A stretch of DNA of 64,000 nucleotides from Paraburkholderia madseniana (GTDB lineage: Bacteria > Pseudomonadota > Gammaproteobacteria > Burkholderiales > Burkholderiaceae), in NCBI RefSeq assembly GCF_009690905.1, contig NZ_VOSW01000001.1:277620-341619 (forward strand), in the 5' to 3' direction. The position numbers were made by a program, and so were the translations under genes. Of the stretch, positions 51,553 through 60,815 are shown one piece after another. Under the pieces are notes generated by a model. That model did no database searches, was not told the DNA's origin, and saw nothing but the letters and a program-made list of their open reading frames with translations. How positions within the stretch are numbered: the first letter of the stretch is position 1; each line of letters opens with the position of its first letter.

Positions 51553-54252
51553 TCACCTTTCCGATTCGACACTGAGACGGTTGGCGGTCGCTGGATCCCG
51601 CTCGTCATCGGGACGGCAGTGTCCTTCCACCGATATGTACGCCGCCTCCGTCTTACCCGTCGACTTTGGCAACACATAATCAATCCGGCACTGCTCGGCC
51701 CCTGCCTCGCCCCACTTCACAAATAGCGAGCCCTTGTCTTCCAGGCCGCGCGCAAAGATCCGACTGTCCTGCGCCACCACACCCACAGTCTTGCCGTTTC
51801 CATCCACCACATCCACGCCAAACGGCAGCGCCTTGTCACCCGGTTGCGGCGCACGAATCAAGGCCGCCCGTCCGGTCACCGTCTTGTACTTGAGCATCAC
51901 CACCGACCCGAGCCGCGGCACCGCCTGCTCCGAAGTCGATTCAAACTCAACATCGGTCGACGTGCCTTTCGGATCGATATCCACCGTGTTCATGCCATAC
52001 GGCGTCAGGTACGGCACCACCGCATAACCACGACTGTTGACCTTCACACCCGGCGCGCTCGACACACTGGCCCCTTCGGCTCCCGGCGCATCGACCATGC
52101 CGAACGTATCGCCGACCGTCTGCGAGAACGTCACGCCACCGGGATGCGCGACCACCGTCCCGCTGATACCAGCCGACAGCTGGCTCGTACCCGATCCCGA
52201 ACTGGCCGACGCAGTCATCTGCGCATACGGGGCGCGCCAGGTACCGCTGACACCCGCGTTGGACGCGGCCCCGCTGCTGGCGCTGTTGTACGTGCCATAG
52301 GCGTTGTACGAGTACTGGTTGCTGTCGCCGAGCGAGCCGCTGACATTAGCCTGCAAGTTCATAGCGCCGCCCGTGCTCGACAGGTTGGTCGACATCAACG
52401 GCGCATGCTGGCTGTGGCCGAGCGGTATCGTCGTGCTAACCATGTACAGGTTCTCCATCGAGCCGTCGGAGTTGCGCGTGCGTCCCGCCGTGATGCTGTA
52501 GGTCCCGTACTTGAAGCTGTTGGTGTAGCCGGCCTGATAGAACGTGTCGCTGCCGCTGCGATTCCAGTACTTCTGCGACGACGCGCTCAGAAATACGGTG
52601 CCTTGATCCTTGAAGTTCTGGTTGACTGTCACTTGCAACCGGTTGCGCTGCCGGTCGACCGAGTTGATGTCGCCGCCGTGCAAGGCCGCATCGCGCACAG
52701 ATGCTGCATCCGACAGATTCAGGAAGCCTGCGGTCGAATAGCGATACGCCGCCGCCGAAATGTTCGTGTCCGTCGAATCGATGAACTTGCTGTAGCCGAT
52801 GCGCAAGCTGGTGCCGCGCATCGTGCTCTGGCCCGGCACTTGGGTCTGAGCGCCGGTAATGTCCGCCGAGAGCGCGCCGTACTTCGTGTTGAGCGCGGCG
52901 CCGATGTCAGCGGCCACATAGCCGTTGGCAACCACGGCGCCGCCGTAGGCCGTCACCGTGTTAGTGAGACCACGCTGCAGGGTGAACTGCGCAAAAGCTG
53001 GCTTCGTTTCGAGCGTATCGTTCCGCAACTGCCCCGCCGTCGCTGAGAATCGCGTGGTGCCCGGCCGCAGTGACTGTGCAACCGAGGCGTACGGCACAGT
53101 AAAGCTTTGTGTGTGTCCGTCCGCTTCGGTCACGGTCACATCGAGGTTGCCGCCGTAGCCGGTCGCGTACAGGTCCTTGATCTCGAACGGCCCTGGCGAC
53201 ACCGTGGTTTCGTAAATGATCTGGCCGTTCTGGCGAATCGTCACGCGCGCGTTCGATTGCGCCGTGCCGCGCACCACCGGCGCGTAGCCGCGCATCGATT
53301 CGGGCAGCATGCGGTCGTCCGTGGCGATTTGCACGCCGCGGAAAGCCACGCTGTCGAATACGTCGCCGGCGGTGCTCGCATCGCCCAACGTCACTTGCGA
53401 CTTGAGCTTCGTCACGTCGTGCTGGACGTAGGTGGCGATGTCGTCAAACTGCGTACCTTCACCGGACGCCGAGGTTACCGACGACTGATGGCGGAAATGC
53501 CATCCGCCAATGTTCACACCCGCATTAAGCCCCAAATAGCTCTGGGTCGAATTGATGCCGGCACCATTGGTGTGATACGTATTCGCGTTGTAGCTCACGA
53601 AGCCCGCGTTCACACCCTGCTGCCACATCTCCGCCGGCACGTAACCGCGCGCGGCGTTGCGCATGTACTTCTGCGGCACAGTCAGCATGAGCTTCTGTTC
53701 CGAGAAGTCGAAGTCGACGGTCGCGTTCGGCACGGCGGTTGCCAGGTCAATACACTCGTTGCTATCAGCAGCACCGGCAGGCTTGCCAGCCTGCGCCGCG
53801 GCAATCGCATCGCTGGCCTTTCCTGCCTCCGGCTTCGCAGCGGTGTCCACACCGACCTTGGCGAAATCGACCCCGAAGCCCTCGAGCACCTGACGACTAA
53901 AGCAAGGGCGTGCAGTGTCACTCCCCTCTACCGCCACAAAGCGGACGTCCTGCCGGGCGATGCGAGTATCGTTCAGCCACACGTCAACCGAGTACACGCC
54001 TGGCGACACCGCGTTGCCACGCGCGAAACGCGCGACGTCCACGGTCTGGTTCGGGTCGGTGCGCAGGAACGTCGAATCGAACTGCACGGCTGCGGGAGCG
54101 GTGTCGCTCTCGGAAGCACTCACACACGCCGGCTGGACGCCGCCCACCACCGCGAAAACCGACAGCACAACTGCGGTGACGGGGTTCAGGCCGAACGGAC
54201 CAGATTGAGCACTGGTGCGAGCATGCGACTGAAGACGAGGTGAACGTTTCAT
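51553..54252 (-). CDS. csuD: Outer-membrane fimbrial usher (CsuD/FimD type)
   Basis: About 899 residues from ATG 54252; ribosome site weak. A signal-type segment ends near PACVSASE. The N-terminal domain (VQFDSTFLRTDPNQTVDVARFARGNAVSPGVYSVDVWLNDTRIARQDVRF) binds chaperone-pilin complexes. The middle is the 24-strand barrel with the plug, and the C-terminal part ends in CRIDYVLPKSTGKTEAAYISVEGHCR. It threads pilin subunits through the outer membrane. It is 133 bases after the chaperone gene in a five-gene operon. Thr-Asn-Ser-rich barrel strands are normal for the family. Confidence 0.93.
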   Translation of the reverse strand: MKRSPRLQSHARTSAQSGPFGLNPVTAVVLSVFAVVGGVQPACVSASESDTAPAAVQFDSTFLRTDPNQTVDVARFARGNAVSPGVYSVDVWLNDTRIARQDVRFVAVEGSDTARPCFSRQVLEGFGVDFAKVGVDTAAKPEAGKASDAIAAAQAGKPAGAADSNECIDLATAVPNATVDFDFSEQKLMLTVPQKYMRNAARGYVPAEMWQQGVNAGFVSYNANTYHTNGAGINSTQSYLGLNAGVNIGGWHFRHQSSVTSASGEGTQFDDIATYVQHDVTKLKSQVTLGDASTAGDVFDSVAFRGVQIATDDRMLPESMRGYAPVVRGTAQSNARVTIRQNGQIIYETTVSPGPFEIKDLYATGYGGNLDVTVTEADGHTQSFTVPYASVAQSLRPGTTRFSATAGQLRNDTLETKPAFAQFTLQRGLTNTVTAYGGAVVANGYVAADIGAALNTKYGALSADITGAQTQVPGQSTMRGTSLRIGYSKFIDSTDTNISAAAYRYSTAGFLNLSDAASVRDAALHGGDINSVDRQRNRLQVTVNQNFKDQGTVFLSASSQKYWNRSGSDTFYQAGYTNSFKYGTYSITAGRTRNSDGSMENLYMVSTTIPLGHSQHAPLMSTNLSSTGGAMNLQANVSGSLGDSNQYSYNAYGTYNSASSGAASNAGVSGTWRAPYAQMTASASSGSGTSQLSAGISGTVVAHPGGVTFSQTVGDTFGMVDAPGAEGASVSSAPGVKVNSRGYAVVPYLTPYGMNTVDIDPKGTSTDVEFESTSEQAVPRLGSVVMLKYKTVTGRAALIRAPQPGDKALPFGVDVVDGNGKTVGVVAQDSRIFARGLEDKGSLFVKWGEAGAEQCRIDYVLPKSTGKTEAAYISVEGHCRPDDERDPATANRLSVESER

Positions 54253-54385
54253 GATCTGGCTGACTTCTAATGTCCGGTAACAGGCGTGCGTCGTCCCTGT
54301 GCGTTGCCTGTGCAACGCACGCTGTGGGCAGGAAAGGGTTGTCAATGGGCGGAAGGCGGCCGCCCGGCCGACGAACTACGGAGGT

Positions 54386-55126
54386 CTATTGGCCGAGCGT
54401 TGCGTCGCCGGGCATGGGGCCGCCGTAATCGCTGATTGCGGTGTAGTGGACCTTCGCGCCTGCGGCGACTGCATTCATCTGGGCGACGGGCATCACCTCG
54501 GTCGCGTGGGGTGCCACCATACCGCCCTGTTCGTTCTTGTATGTGTGACCGCCGCTCTCCACGTCGACTTCGCTAAACGACACGTAGTACGGCGTCGGAT
54601 TCGATACGCTCAGGGCTTCGCCTTTGCCGCCCGGCGCAGCCGTGACCTTCCAGCTCAATTGGGCCGGCGCATCTTCCGGCTTGCCGGCCAGCTTCGGCGG
54701 CCGCACGAACACCTTGATGCGTGTCCGATAGGCAAGCTGCAGCAAGTTGGCGTTATCCTTGTTGTCTGCCTTCGGCGGGATGTCGAGCACGTTGAGCCAG
54801 TACACCGATTCGCGATCGGTCGGCACGGCCTCACCGCTGTAGATAACCCGCAGCGTTTGCGACTTCTTCGGGTCCATGCGGAAGATCGGCGGCGTAATCA
54901 CGAACGGCACTTTGATTTCGCCTGGCTTCGCATCCGGGTGGCCGTCGTCGATCCACACCTGTACCAGGGATGGCGTGCCGCTGTCGTTTTCGAGCTTGAC
55001 CGTGACTTCGCGCTGGTCAAGCGGATACACCACACGCGTACCGCCAATCGTCACGCTTGCATTTGCGTTGCCTGCCAGCAGCGCACAGGCAAATCCAACT
55101 CCTATTGCAATTCGACCGAGCTTCAT
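54386..55126 (-). CDS. csuC: Periplasmic pilus chaperone (CsuC/PapD type)
   Basis: 246 residues from ATG 55126, with GAGGTG 8 bases upstream (a GTG three codons earlier is possible). The signal peptide is IGVGFACALLAGNANA. The two Ig-like domains are shown by VTIGGTRVVYPLDQREVTVKLENDSGTPSLVQVWIDDG, PPIFRMDPKKSQTLRVIYSG and YWLNVLDIPPK. The Arg in the first strand and Lys in SQTLR-preceding text are the residues that anchor pilin C-termini. It lies 80 bases after the pilin gene and before the usher gene, the usual order. Confidence 0.93.
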   Translation of the reverse strand: MKLGRIAIGVGFACALLAGNANASVTIGGTRVVYPLDQREVTVKLENDSGTPSLVQVWIDDGHPDAKPGEIKVPFVITPPIFRMDPKKSQTLRVIYSGEAVPTDRESVYWLNVLDIPPKADNKDNANLLQLAYRTRIKVFVRPPKLAGKPEDAPAQLSWKVTAAPGGKGEALSVSNPTPYYVSFSEVDVESGGHTYKNEQGGMVAPHATEVMPVAQMNAVAAGAKVHYTAISDYGGPMPGDATLGQ

Positions 55127-55205
55127 CACATTCACCTCTTTGAAAAATGGTCTTAAAAATGGGCTATAAAAAAGCGCTCGCGCGAGCGAACGCCTCGGCT
55201 TTCGC

Positions 55206-55769
55206 TTACTGGTACTGCATCGTGTAGTTAACGCTCGTGCTTACTGCACCGGCCGTCGCCTTACCCGTGGCGTAGTACTCGCCGTAGTAGTTAAGGGTTG
55301 CAGCGCCTGCAGTGATCGTCGCGCCATTAGCGGCGATATCGTTGTTCAAACCGCTGGTGATGTTGATCGGTTGGAACGATGCGTTCAGCAAACGCACTTC
55401 GACGTTGGTAGCCGGACTTGTGGCTGCCTGGTTCTTCAGGTAGCCGTTGCTTTGGTCAACGGTCGGGCCGCTTTCGAAAAAGGCCACGGCCTTGGTCGCT
55501 GTGCCCGAGCAGCCGGTCAGTGCCAGCACGATCGGCTGCGTCCGGCCCGCCGTTGCGCCTGCAGTCCCGAGCGCGGAGGCCGAAACCTCCGGCAACTGGA
55601 CACCCGGTATGTCAGCAGGTGTGCCGGCCGCCTTGCCGTTAATCGAGCACGTGGTGTCCGACAGGCTGCCCGTGAACGTAATCGTGCCGTCCGACGCTTG
55701 CGCGCCGAGCGATGCAAGGCCCAGCAGACCGCCGGTTGCGAACGCAACTGCGGGGATGAGTGACTTCAT
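55206..55769 (-). CDS. Spore-coat-U-domain major pilin (CsuA/B type)
   Basis: 187 residues from ATG 55769, with GGAG 9 bases upstream. The signal peptide is AVAFATGGLLGLASLGAQA. The mature part has the pilin features: GTITFTGSLSDTTCSI near the start, a second Cys in ALTGCSG, and the C-terminal beta strand ending SVNYTMQYQ, which serves as donor strand. This is probably the main shaft subunit. It is the first gene of the operon pilin, chaperone, usher, tip adhesin, decayed adhesin. Such pili drive biofilm formation on abiotic surfaces. Confidence 0.88.
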   Translation of the reverse strand: MKSLIPAVAFATGGLLGLASLGAQASDGTITFTGSLSDTTCSINGKAAGTPADIPGVQLPEVSASALGTAGATAGRTQPIVLALTGCSGTATKAVAFFESGPTVDQSNGYLKNQAATSPATNVEVRLLNASFQPINITSGLNNDIAANGATITAGAATLNYYGEYYATGKATAGAVSTSVNYTMQYQ

Positions 55770-56106
55770 AGTTACTGCTCCAGTGAGTTAAAAAAACAAC
55801 TTTCTTGATTCGATTCAACGGCGAATTCGTATTCGGTACGACCCGCCATCTGCCCCTGGGCGTTCCAATGTTCATCGCCGGAAATGGCGGTCTTGTTTCG
55901 AACCATTGGCCTATCGTTCAGGCGCAAAACAATATTAAGATTCCGCATTGTCGAAGTACCTAAGAAGATTCTTAAATTCGTAGGACTATCCCTACGATTG
56001 ATTCGAATGCATCCGACAGCCATGTCTTTTACTCGGATCAACGATTAAGACTTTTCCGAAAAATGCATGAGACACCTCCGCCCGAACTCTCGCGCCGCAA
56101 ATGAAA
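55770..56106. promoter_or_regulatory. Pilus operon upstream region with palindromes
   Basis: An AT-rich region of about 340 bases. It holds CGTAGG-ACTATC-CCTACG near 55979-55996 and, just before it, TAAGAAGATTCTTAA near 55960-55974, two palindromes in the place expected for regulators of the pilus promoter. No gene is seen. Confidence 0.5.
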
Positions 56107-56142
56107 AAACCCCGCCGCATCGTTGCCGATGCGGCGGGGTTT
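56107..56142 (-). terminator. Strong intrinsic terminator of the MFS gene
   Basis: AAACCCCGCCGCATC (56107-56121) pairs perfectly with GATGCGGCGGGGTTT (56128-56142) around a six-base loop, and on the minus strand a run of six T follows. It lies 22 bases past the transporter stop. Confidence 0.93.
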
Positions 56143-56163
56143 CCGAACAGCACTAACCGCGGA

Positions 56164-57549
56164 CTATGCGCCGCTGGCTTCGTTCAACGTCAGATGCTTC
56201 GTCTCAGGCGCCCATGCAATCGACACCACCATGCCAATCAGCAGGACAACGGCAAGCACCATCATCGTCGAGTGAAAACCCAGGTGGAGGATGCCGAGCG
56301 GCAACAGAAACGTACCGACCGCCGAACCAAGACGGCTGCACGCAATCGCCAACCCGACGCCGCACGCGCGCACTTCGGTCGGAAAACACTCTGGAGGAAA
56401 CACGCCAACAAGGTTCGAGAAAGCGGACATCGTCAGCGTGAAGATCGCGAACGCGACGATCATCGCGAGCGTCGCTGACTCCGGCAGCAGGCTCAACGCA
56501 ATCAACGACATACATGTCACTGCGAACGAGCCGATCAGAAACATACGGCGCGATAACTTAATGGTGAGCCAGATACCGATCAACGCGCCGAGCACGAGGA
56601 AACCGTTCAACAGAAAATCCGTGCTGGAGTTGTTGTCCAAATGAATCGCTTTAAGAATGGTGGGCAGAAACGTGTAGATCGCGAAATAGGGAATCACGAG
56701 GCACACAAAGAACGCGCAGTTGAAGATCGTTCTGCGGATCAGGTCCTTCTTGAACAGGCGCATGAAGCCACCGTGCGTTTGCGCGTGTTCGTCATCGCCG
56801 CCGTCGAGCGTCACGTTGGGGCCGAAGTGCTTGAGCACGATCGCTTTGGCTTCAGCAACACGTCCCTTGCCATGCAGCCAACGCGGCGATTCAGGTGTAC
56901 CTATACGCAAAATCAACACGATCAGCGCCGGGATGCCGGCCGACGCAAGCAGCCACCGCCATGCATCGGGCGACGCGTCGGCATACTGCATGCCAAGCAC
57001 GTTGGCCGCCACATAGCCAATTGTCCATACCACGCTGAACGACCCGAGCAAAGTGCCACGATGTTTGCGTGGCGAAAACTCCGCAAGGATCGCGTGCCCA
57101 ACCGCGAAATCGCCGCCCATGCCGAAGCCGATCAACACCCGCAGCAGACACAACTCGAGCGGCGAACTCACGTAGAACTGCGCGAACGCTGCTGCGGTGA
57201 TGATCAGAAAACTCAACAAAAAGATCTTCTGCCGTCCCAGGCGATCCGACAGCCAGCCGAACACCAGGCTGCCGACAAAGATGCCCATCAGCGCGGAACT
57301 GCCGATCATGCCCATCCAGAACGCGTCGAGCGGCATCTGGCGATTCAGCGACGCCAGTGCATAGCCGATCGTGCCGAGTGCAAACCCTTCGGTGAAGTGG
57401 GCGCCGAACGTCAGCCCGGCAATCTTGACGTGGAACGCGTTCAACGGAACGTCGTCGAGAGGAATGGGGCCGTGCACGGCCGTCGCTGCGGCTGACGACA
57501 AAGTGGGGGCGAGGCCGAAAGTGGCCGCCTGGCTATCCTGATTGCTCAC
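56164..57549 (-). CDS. MFS transporter, metabolite:H+ symporter type
   Basis: 461 residues with twelve membrane helices. GTG 57549 is chosen because AGGAGAC lies 5 bases before it. The family text is GWLSDRLGRQKIFLLSF between helices 2 and 3, GGDFAVGHAILAEFSPRKHRG between 4 and 5, and PESPRWLHGKGR after helix 6. The sequence is closest in style to importers of organic or aromatic acids. It ends the operon fae, aldo/keto reductase, aldehyde dehydrogenase, transporter, so it may bring in or export the substrate of that pathway. The compound is unknown. Confidence 0.88.
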   Translation of the reverse strand: MSNQDSQAATFGLAPTLSSAAATAVHGPIPLDDVPLNAFHVKIAGLTFGAHFTEGFALGTIGYALASLNRQMPLDAFWMGMIGSSALMGIFVGSLVFGWLSDRLGRQKIFLLSFLIITAAAFAQFYVSSPLELCLLRVLIGFGMGGDFAVGHAILAEFSPRKHRGTLLGSFSVVWTIGYVAANVLGMQYADASPDAWRWLLASAGIPALIVLILRIGTPESPRWLHGKGRVAEAKAIVLKHFGPNVTLDGGDDEHAQTHGGFMRLFKKDLIRRTIFNCAFFVCLVIPYFAIYTFLPTILKAIHLDNNSSTDFLLNGFLVLGALIGIWLTIKLSRRMFLIGSFAVTCMSLIALSLLPESATLAMIVAFAIFTLTMSAFSNLVGVFPPECFPTEVRACGVGLAIACSRLGSAVGTFLLPLGILHLGFHSTMMVLAVVLLIGMVVSIAWAPETKHLTLNEASGA

Positions 57550-57734
57550 GCTGTCTCCTTGTATGTGTGTGCGCGGCGGACGCGGAGCCGGCGTGATGCC
57601 GGTGCCGCGCCAAGCCACGCAGTTGGGCTCGTTATTCGCTTCGCGGTTTATCTCGTCGTTCGCCTCGCTTTTCGCCGCGTGCGTCGGCGTGCGATGCGTC
57701 AGGCGAATGCGTGGGAAGAGCGCTTGAACGAAGA

Positions 57735-59174
57735 TCAGCGGCCGAGCCCGCCCATCATCATGTACTTCAGTTCCGTGTATTCATCGAGCCCGTACTTCGA
57801 GCCTTCGCGGCCAAGGCCCGATTGCTTGACGCCGCCGAACGGCGCGACTTCGGTCGACAGAATCCCTTCGTTAATGCCGACCATGCCGCTCTCCAGCGCT
57901 TCCGCAACGCGCCATGCACGCGCCAGGTCACGCGTATAGAAATAGGCGGAGAGGCCGAACGGCGTGTCGTTGGCCGCCGCGATGGCTTCGTCTTCCGTCT
58001 TGAAGCGAAAGCACGCGGCCACTGGGCCGAAGGTTTCTTCCGCGGCGATCAGCATCGAGTTCGATGCATCGATCAGCACGGTCGGCTCATAGAACGTGCC
58101 GCCGAGTGCATGCGGTTTGCCGCCCGTTAACACCTTCGCGCCTTTCTGCAACGCGTCGGCGACATGCGCTTCCACCTTCTTCAGCGCCGCCTGGTTGATC
58201 AGCGGACCTTGTTCAACTTCGCCTTGCAGCGCGTTGCCGACGCGCATCTTCCGCACGGCCTGTGTCAGCGCCTGCGTGAATGCGTCGTAGATACCGTCCT
58301 GCACGTAGAAGCGATTCACGCACACGCAGGTCTGCCCGGTGTTGCGGAATTTCGAAGCCATCGCGCCTTGCACTGCCGCGTCGATATCCGCATCGTCGAA
58401 AACGATGAACGGCGCGTTGCCACCAAGCTCCAAAGACAGCTTCTTCAGCGTATCCGCCGACTGCTTCGCGAGTAGTTTGCCGACGCGCGTCGAGCCGGTG
58501 AACGACAGCTTGCGCACCACCTCCGATTCAGTCAGCACACCGCCGATCGCCACTGCATCGCCGGAGACAATGTTGAACACGCCCGGGGGAATGCCGGCCT
58601 TCTCCGCCAGTACTGCCAGCGCCAAAGCGGACAACGGCGTTTCTTCGGAAGGCTTGAGCACCATCGTGCAACCTGCCGCAAGCGCCGGGCCGGCCTTGCG
58701 CGTAATCATCGCAAGCGGGAAGTTCCAAGGTGTGATGGCCGCGACCACGCCGACCGGTTCGCGCGTCACGATGATCTTCGCGTTCGGATTCGGGCTCGGG
58801 ATCACGTCGCCATAGCTGCGCTTGGCTTCCTCAGCGAACCATTCGAGGAAGCTCGCCGCATATCCGACTTCGCCACGCGCTTCGGCGAGCGGTTTGCCTT
58901 GCTCGCGTGTCAGCAATTCGGCGAGCGCGTCGCGGTTCTCGAGCATCAACTCGCCCCAGCGTCTGACACGCGCGCCGCGCTCCTTGGCTGTTATCGAGCG
59001 CCACGCCGGAAAGGCTCGCTCTGCCGCAGCAACGGCGTGCGTCGTTTCCACCGCGCCGCCCTTCGCGACCTGAGCGATCACCTCGCCCGTTGCAGGATTC
59101 AGAACCGGGTACGTGCTCGCGCTTTCGTACCACTGGCCACCAACGTAATGTCCGGTTCGAAGCAATTCGCTCAT
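57735..59174 (-). CDS. gabD: NAD(P)-dependent aldehyde dehydrogenase, succinate-semialdehyde type
   Basis: 479 residues, full length. Motifs: PWNFPLAMITRK, the Glu in LELGGNAPFIVFDDAD, and the nucleophile Cys in NTGQTCVCVNRFYV. The overall text (YVGGQWYESASTYPVLNPATGEVIAQVAKG) is near to GabD. The start ATG 59174 overlaps the stop of the aldo/keto reductase gene by four bases (ATGA), so the two are translated together. In this operon it may oxidise an aldehyde made or reduced by its neighbours, so the GabD label is a similarity call and the true substrate may differ. Confidence 0.87.
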   Translation of the reverse strand: MSELLRTGHYVGGQWYESASTYPVLNPATGEVIAQVAKGGAVETTHAVAAAERAFPAWRSITAKERGARVRRWGELMLENRDALAELLTREQGKPLAEARGEVGYAASFLEWFAEEAKRSYGDVIPSPNPNAKIIVTREPVGVVAAITPWNFPLAMITRKAGPALAAGCTMVLKPSEETPLSALALAVLAEKAGIPPGVFNIVSGDAVAIGGVLTESEVVRKLSFTGSTRVGKLLAKQSADTLKKLSLELGGNAPFIVFDDADIDAAVQGAMASKFRNTGQTCVCVNRFYVQDGIYDAFTQALTQAVRKMRVGNALQGEVEQGPLINQAALKKVEAHVADALQKGAKVLTGGKPHALGGTFYEPTVLIDASNSMLIAAEETFGPVAACFRFKTEDEAIAAANDTPFGLSAYFYTRDLARAWRVAEALESGMVGINEGILSTEVAPFGGVKQSGLGREGSKYGLDEYTELKYMMMGGLGR

Positions 59175-60208
59175 GCGGCCTTCTCCAGGTTCTCGACGAA
59201 CACGCCTTGCGCAAGCCGCGCTTCACGAGCGATGCGTTTTCCCGCGGTGTAGTCGTTGATCAGATCGCACGGCGTGTAGTTGCGTTCGAGTTCGAACAGC
59301 TCGTCGGCTGAGAGCTTCGTGCCGAGCGCAGCCAGCGCGCTATCGAATTGAGCGGCCGTATCCGCGCCGACCAACATGCTGGCAACGCCGCCATGGTTCA
59401 GCACCCACGCCTGTGCGATCTGCGCAGCCGACACACCGCGCCGCGCCGCCACGCGCGCCACCGAAGCAGCAATCTCACGAGATGCCGTATCGCCATACAT
59501 TTGCGCGGTGAAGAAATCGGTCTGGTTGCGCGTGGAGTTTGGATCGCAGGTCAGCAAACCGCGCGCCAAAGGACTGAACACGGACACACCGACGCCCTGA
59601 TCCTGGCAATACGGAATCATTTCGCGTTCTTCCTCGCGATACGCAAGGTTCAACTGCAGTTGCATGTTGATGGGTTTGTGCCAGCCGTTGCGCTCGCAGA
59701 CCTGCATGATCTTCGCGAACTGCCACGTGTACATCGTCGATACGCCGATGTAACGCGCCTTGCCCGCGCACACGATATCGTTCAACGCGCCCATGGTTTC
59801 TTCGACCGGCGTGTTCACGTCGAAGAAGTGCAGCATGTAGATATCGACGTAATCCATACCGAGGCGCGTGAGCGACGCGTCGACACCGTCCATGATGTGC
59901 TTGCGCGAATGGCCGCCGGCATTCTGATACGCGCCCATGTCGTAGCCGACCTTGGTCGTCACGACAATCTCCTCACGCCGCGCGAGACGCTTCAAAATGC
60001 GGCCCACCACTTCTTCGCCCACACCGGTCGAATAGAAATCGGCGAGGTCGATAAAATTGACGCCGGCTTCCAGCGCGTGACGCACAATTGGCTCGCTCTG
60101 CGCTTCGTCAAAGATCCACGGCTTCCAACGCGGAGTGCCCATGTTCATCGTGCCGAGGCACAGACGCGACACCTTCAGGCCCGAATGGCCGAGGCGAATG
60201 TATTCCAT
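59171..60208 (-). CDS. Aldo/keto reductase
   Basis: 345 residues from ATG 60208, with AAGGAGAC 8-9 bases upstream. The AKR text is LGHSGLKVSRLCLGTMNMG, NFIDLADFYSTGVGEEVVGRIL, EEIVVTTKVGYDMG and DYVDIYMLHFFDVNTPVEETM, with Asp, Tyr, Lys and His of the catalytic tetrad. It is a 12-14-like aldehyde reductase or dehydrogenase using NADP. It follows fae by 82 bases and is coupled to the aldehyde dehydrogenase gene. The substrate is not known. Confidence 0.87.
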   Translation of the reverse strand: MEYIRLGHSGLKVSRLCLGTMNMGTPRWKPWIFDEAQSEPIVRHALEAGVNFIDLADFYSTGVGEEVVGRILKRLARREEIVVTTKVGYDMGAYQNAGGHSRKHIMDGVDASLTRLGMDYVDIYMLHFFDVNTPVEETMGALNDIVCAGKARYIGVSTMYTWQFAKIMQVCERNGWHKPINMQLQLNLAYREEEREMIPYCQDQGVGVSVFSPLARGLLTCDPNSTRNQTDFFTAQMYGDTASREIAASVARVAARRGVSAAQIAQAWVLNHGGVASMLVGADTAAQFDSALAALGTKLSADELFELERNYTPCDLINDYTAGKRIAREARLAQGVFVENLEKAA

Positions 60209-60290
60209 AGTGCTTGTCTCCTTCCTGATCACATTCAGTAGCGCACGCAGCAGCACGCCCCTCACGGCGCGCGGACCGCGTTGCGTGTGA

Positions 60291-60815
60291 TTAGCGTTGT
60301 TTGGGGGTGTAGAACGGATTCGATACATCGCGAGCGGCGGCAAACACCTCATCGCGATGCGGCAGGCCCTTCATCGCCGCGAGAATTGCGTTCTTGCACG
60401 CGCGGTAGTTGTTCTCGAAGACGGCGTCGAGATCGTCGGTGGCCGGATTGACCCAGTTCGCCGACACCACCACCCAATCGTTCTCCGCTTCGGGCGGCAA
60501 CGTGCCGTTCTCCAGCGATTCGGCCACGGCCTTGGCGATGCCGGCTTGCGAAGCACCCCACGTCGCGTTGCCATGGAAGTCGCTGCCGATCTGCGCCTTG
60601 TTCACATAGAGCGTCAGCGGCTTGGTCGGCACACCCGGCCGCGCGATCACGACAAACGGCGCATGCCCCGTTGAAGGCGTCGCCAATGCCGTAGCGAAGG
60701 CCTGCCCCGCGGGGCCGTTGCGCGGGCCGACCAATACATTGATATGCGCGAGATTGACGCCAGGGCCTTCGAATCCTTCGCCGATAAAGAGTTGTTTGTC
60801 CGTCGATACGCTCAT
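60291..60815 (-). CDS. fae: Formaldehyde-activating enzyme homologue (Fae)
   Basis: 174 residues, the family length. The text QLFIGEGFEGPGVNLAHINVLVGPRNGPAGQAFATALATPSTGHAPFVVIARPGVPTKP is that of Fae, which joins formaldehyde to tetrahydromethanopterin; the His in NLAHIN is the catalytic base in studied enzymes. GGAAAG lies before ATG 60815. No H4MPT biosynthesis genes (mch, mtdB, fhc) are in the window. Some Burkholderia carry the H4MPT route elsewhere, and some Fae homologues have other roles. Its operon mates are an aldo/keto reductase, an aldehyde dehydrogenase and an MFS transporter, so detoxification of an aldehyde-releasing substrate is a fair guess. Confidence 0.92.
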   Translation of the reverse strand: MSVSTDKQLFIGEGFEGPGVNLAHINVLVGPRNGPAGQAFATALATPSTGHAPFVVIARPGVPTKPLTLYVNKAQIGSDFHGNATWGASQAGIAKAVAESLENGTLPPEAENDWVVVSANWVNPATDDLDAVFENNYRACKNAILAAMKGLPHRDEVFAAARDVSNPFYTPKQR

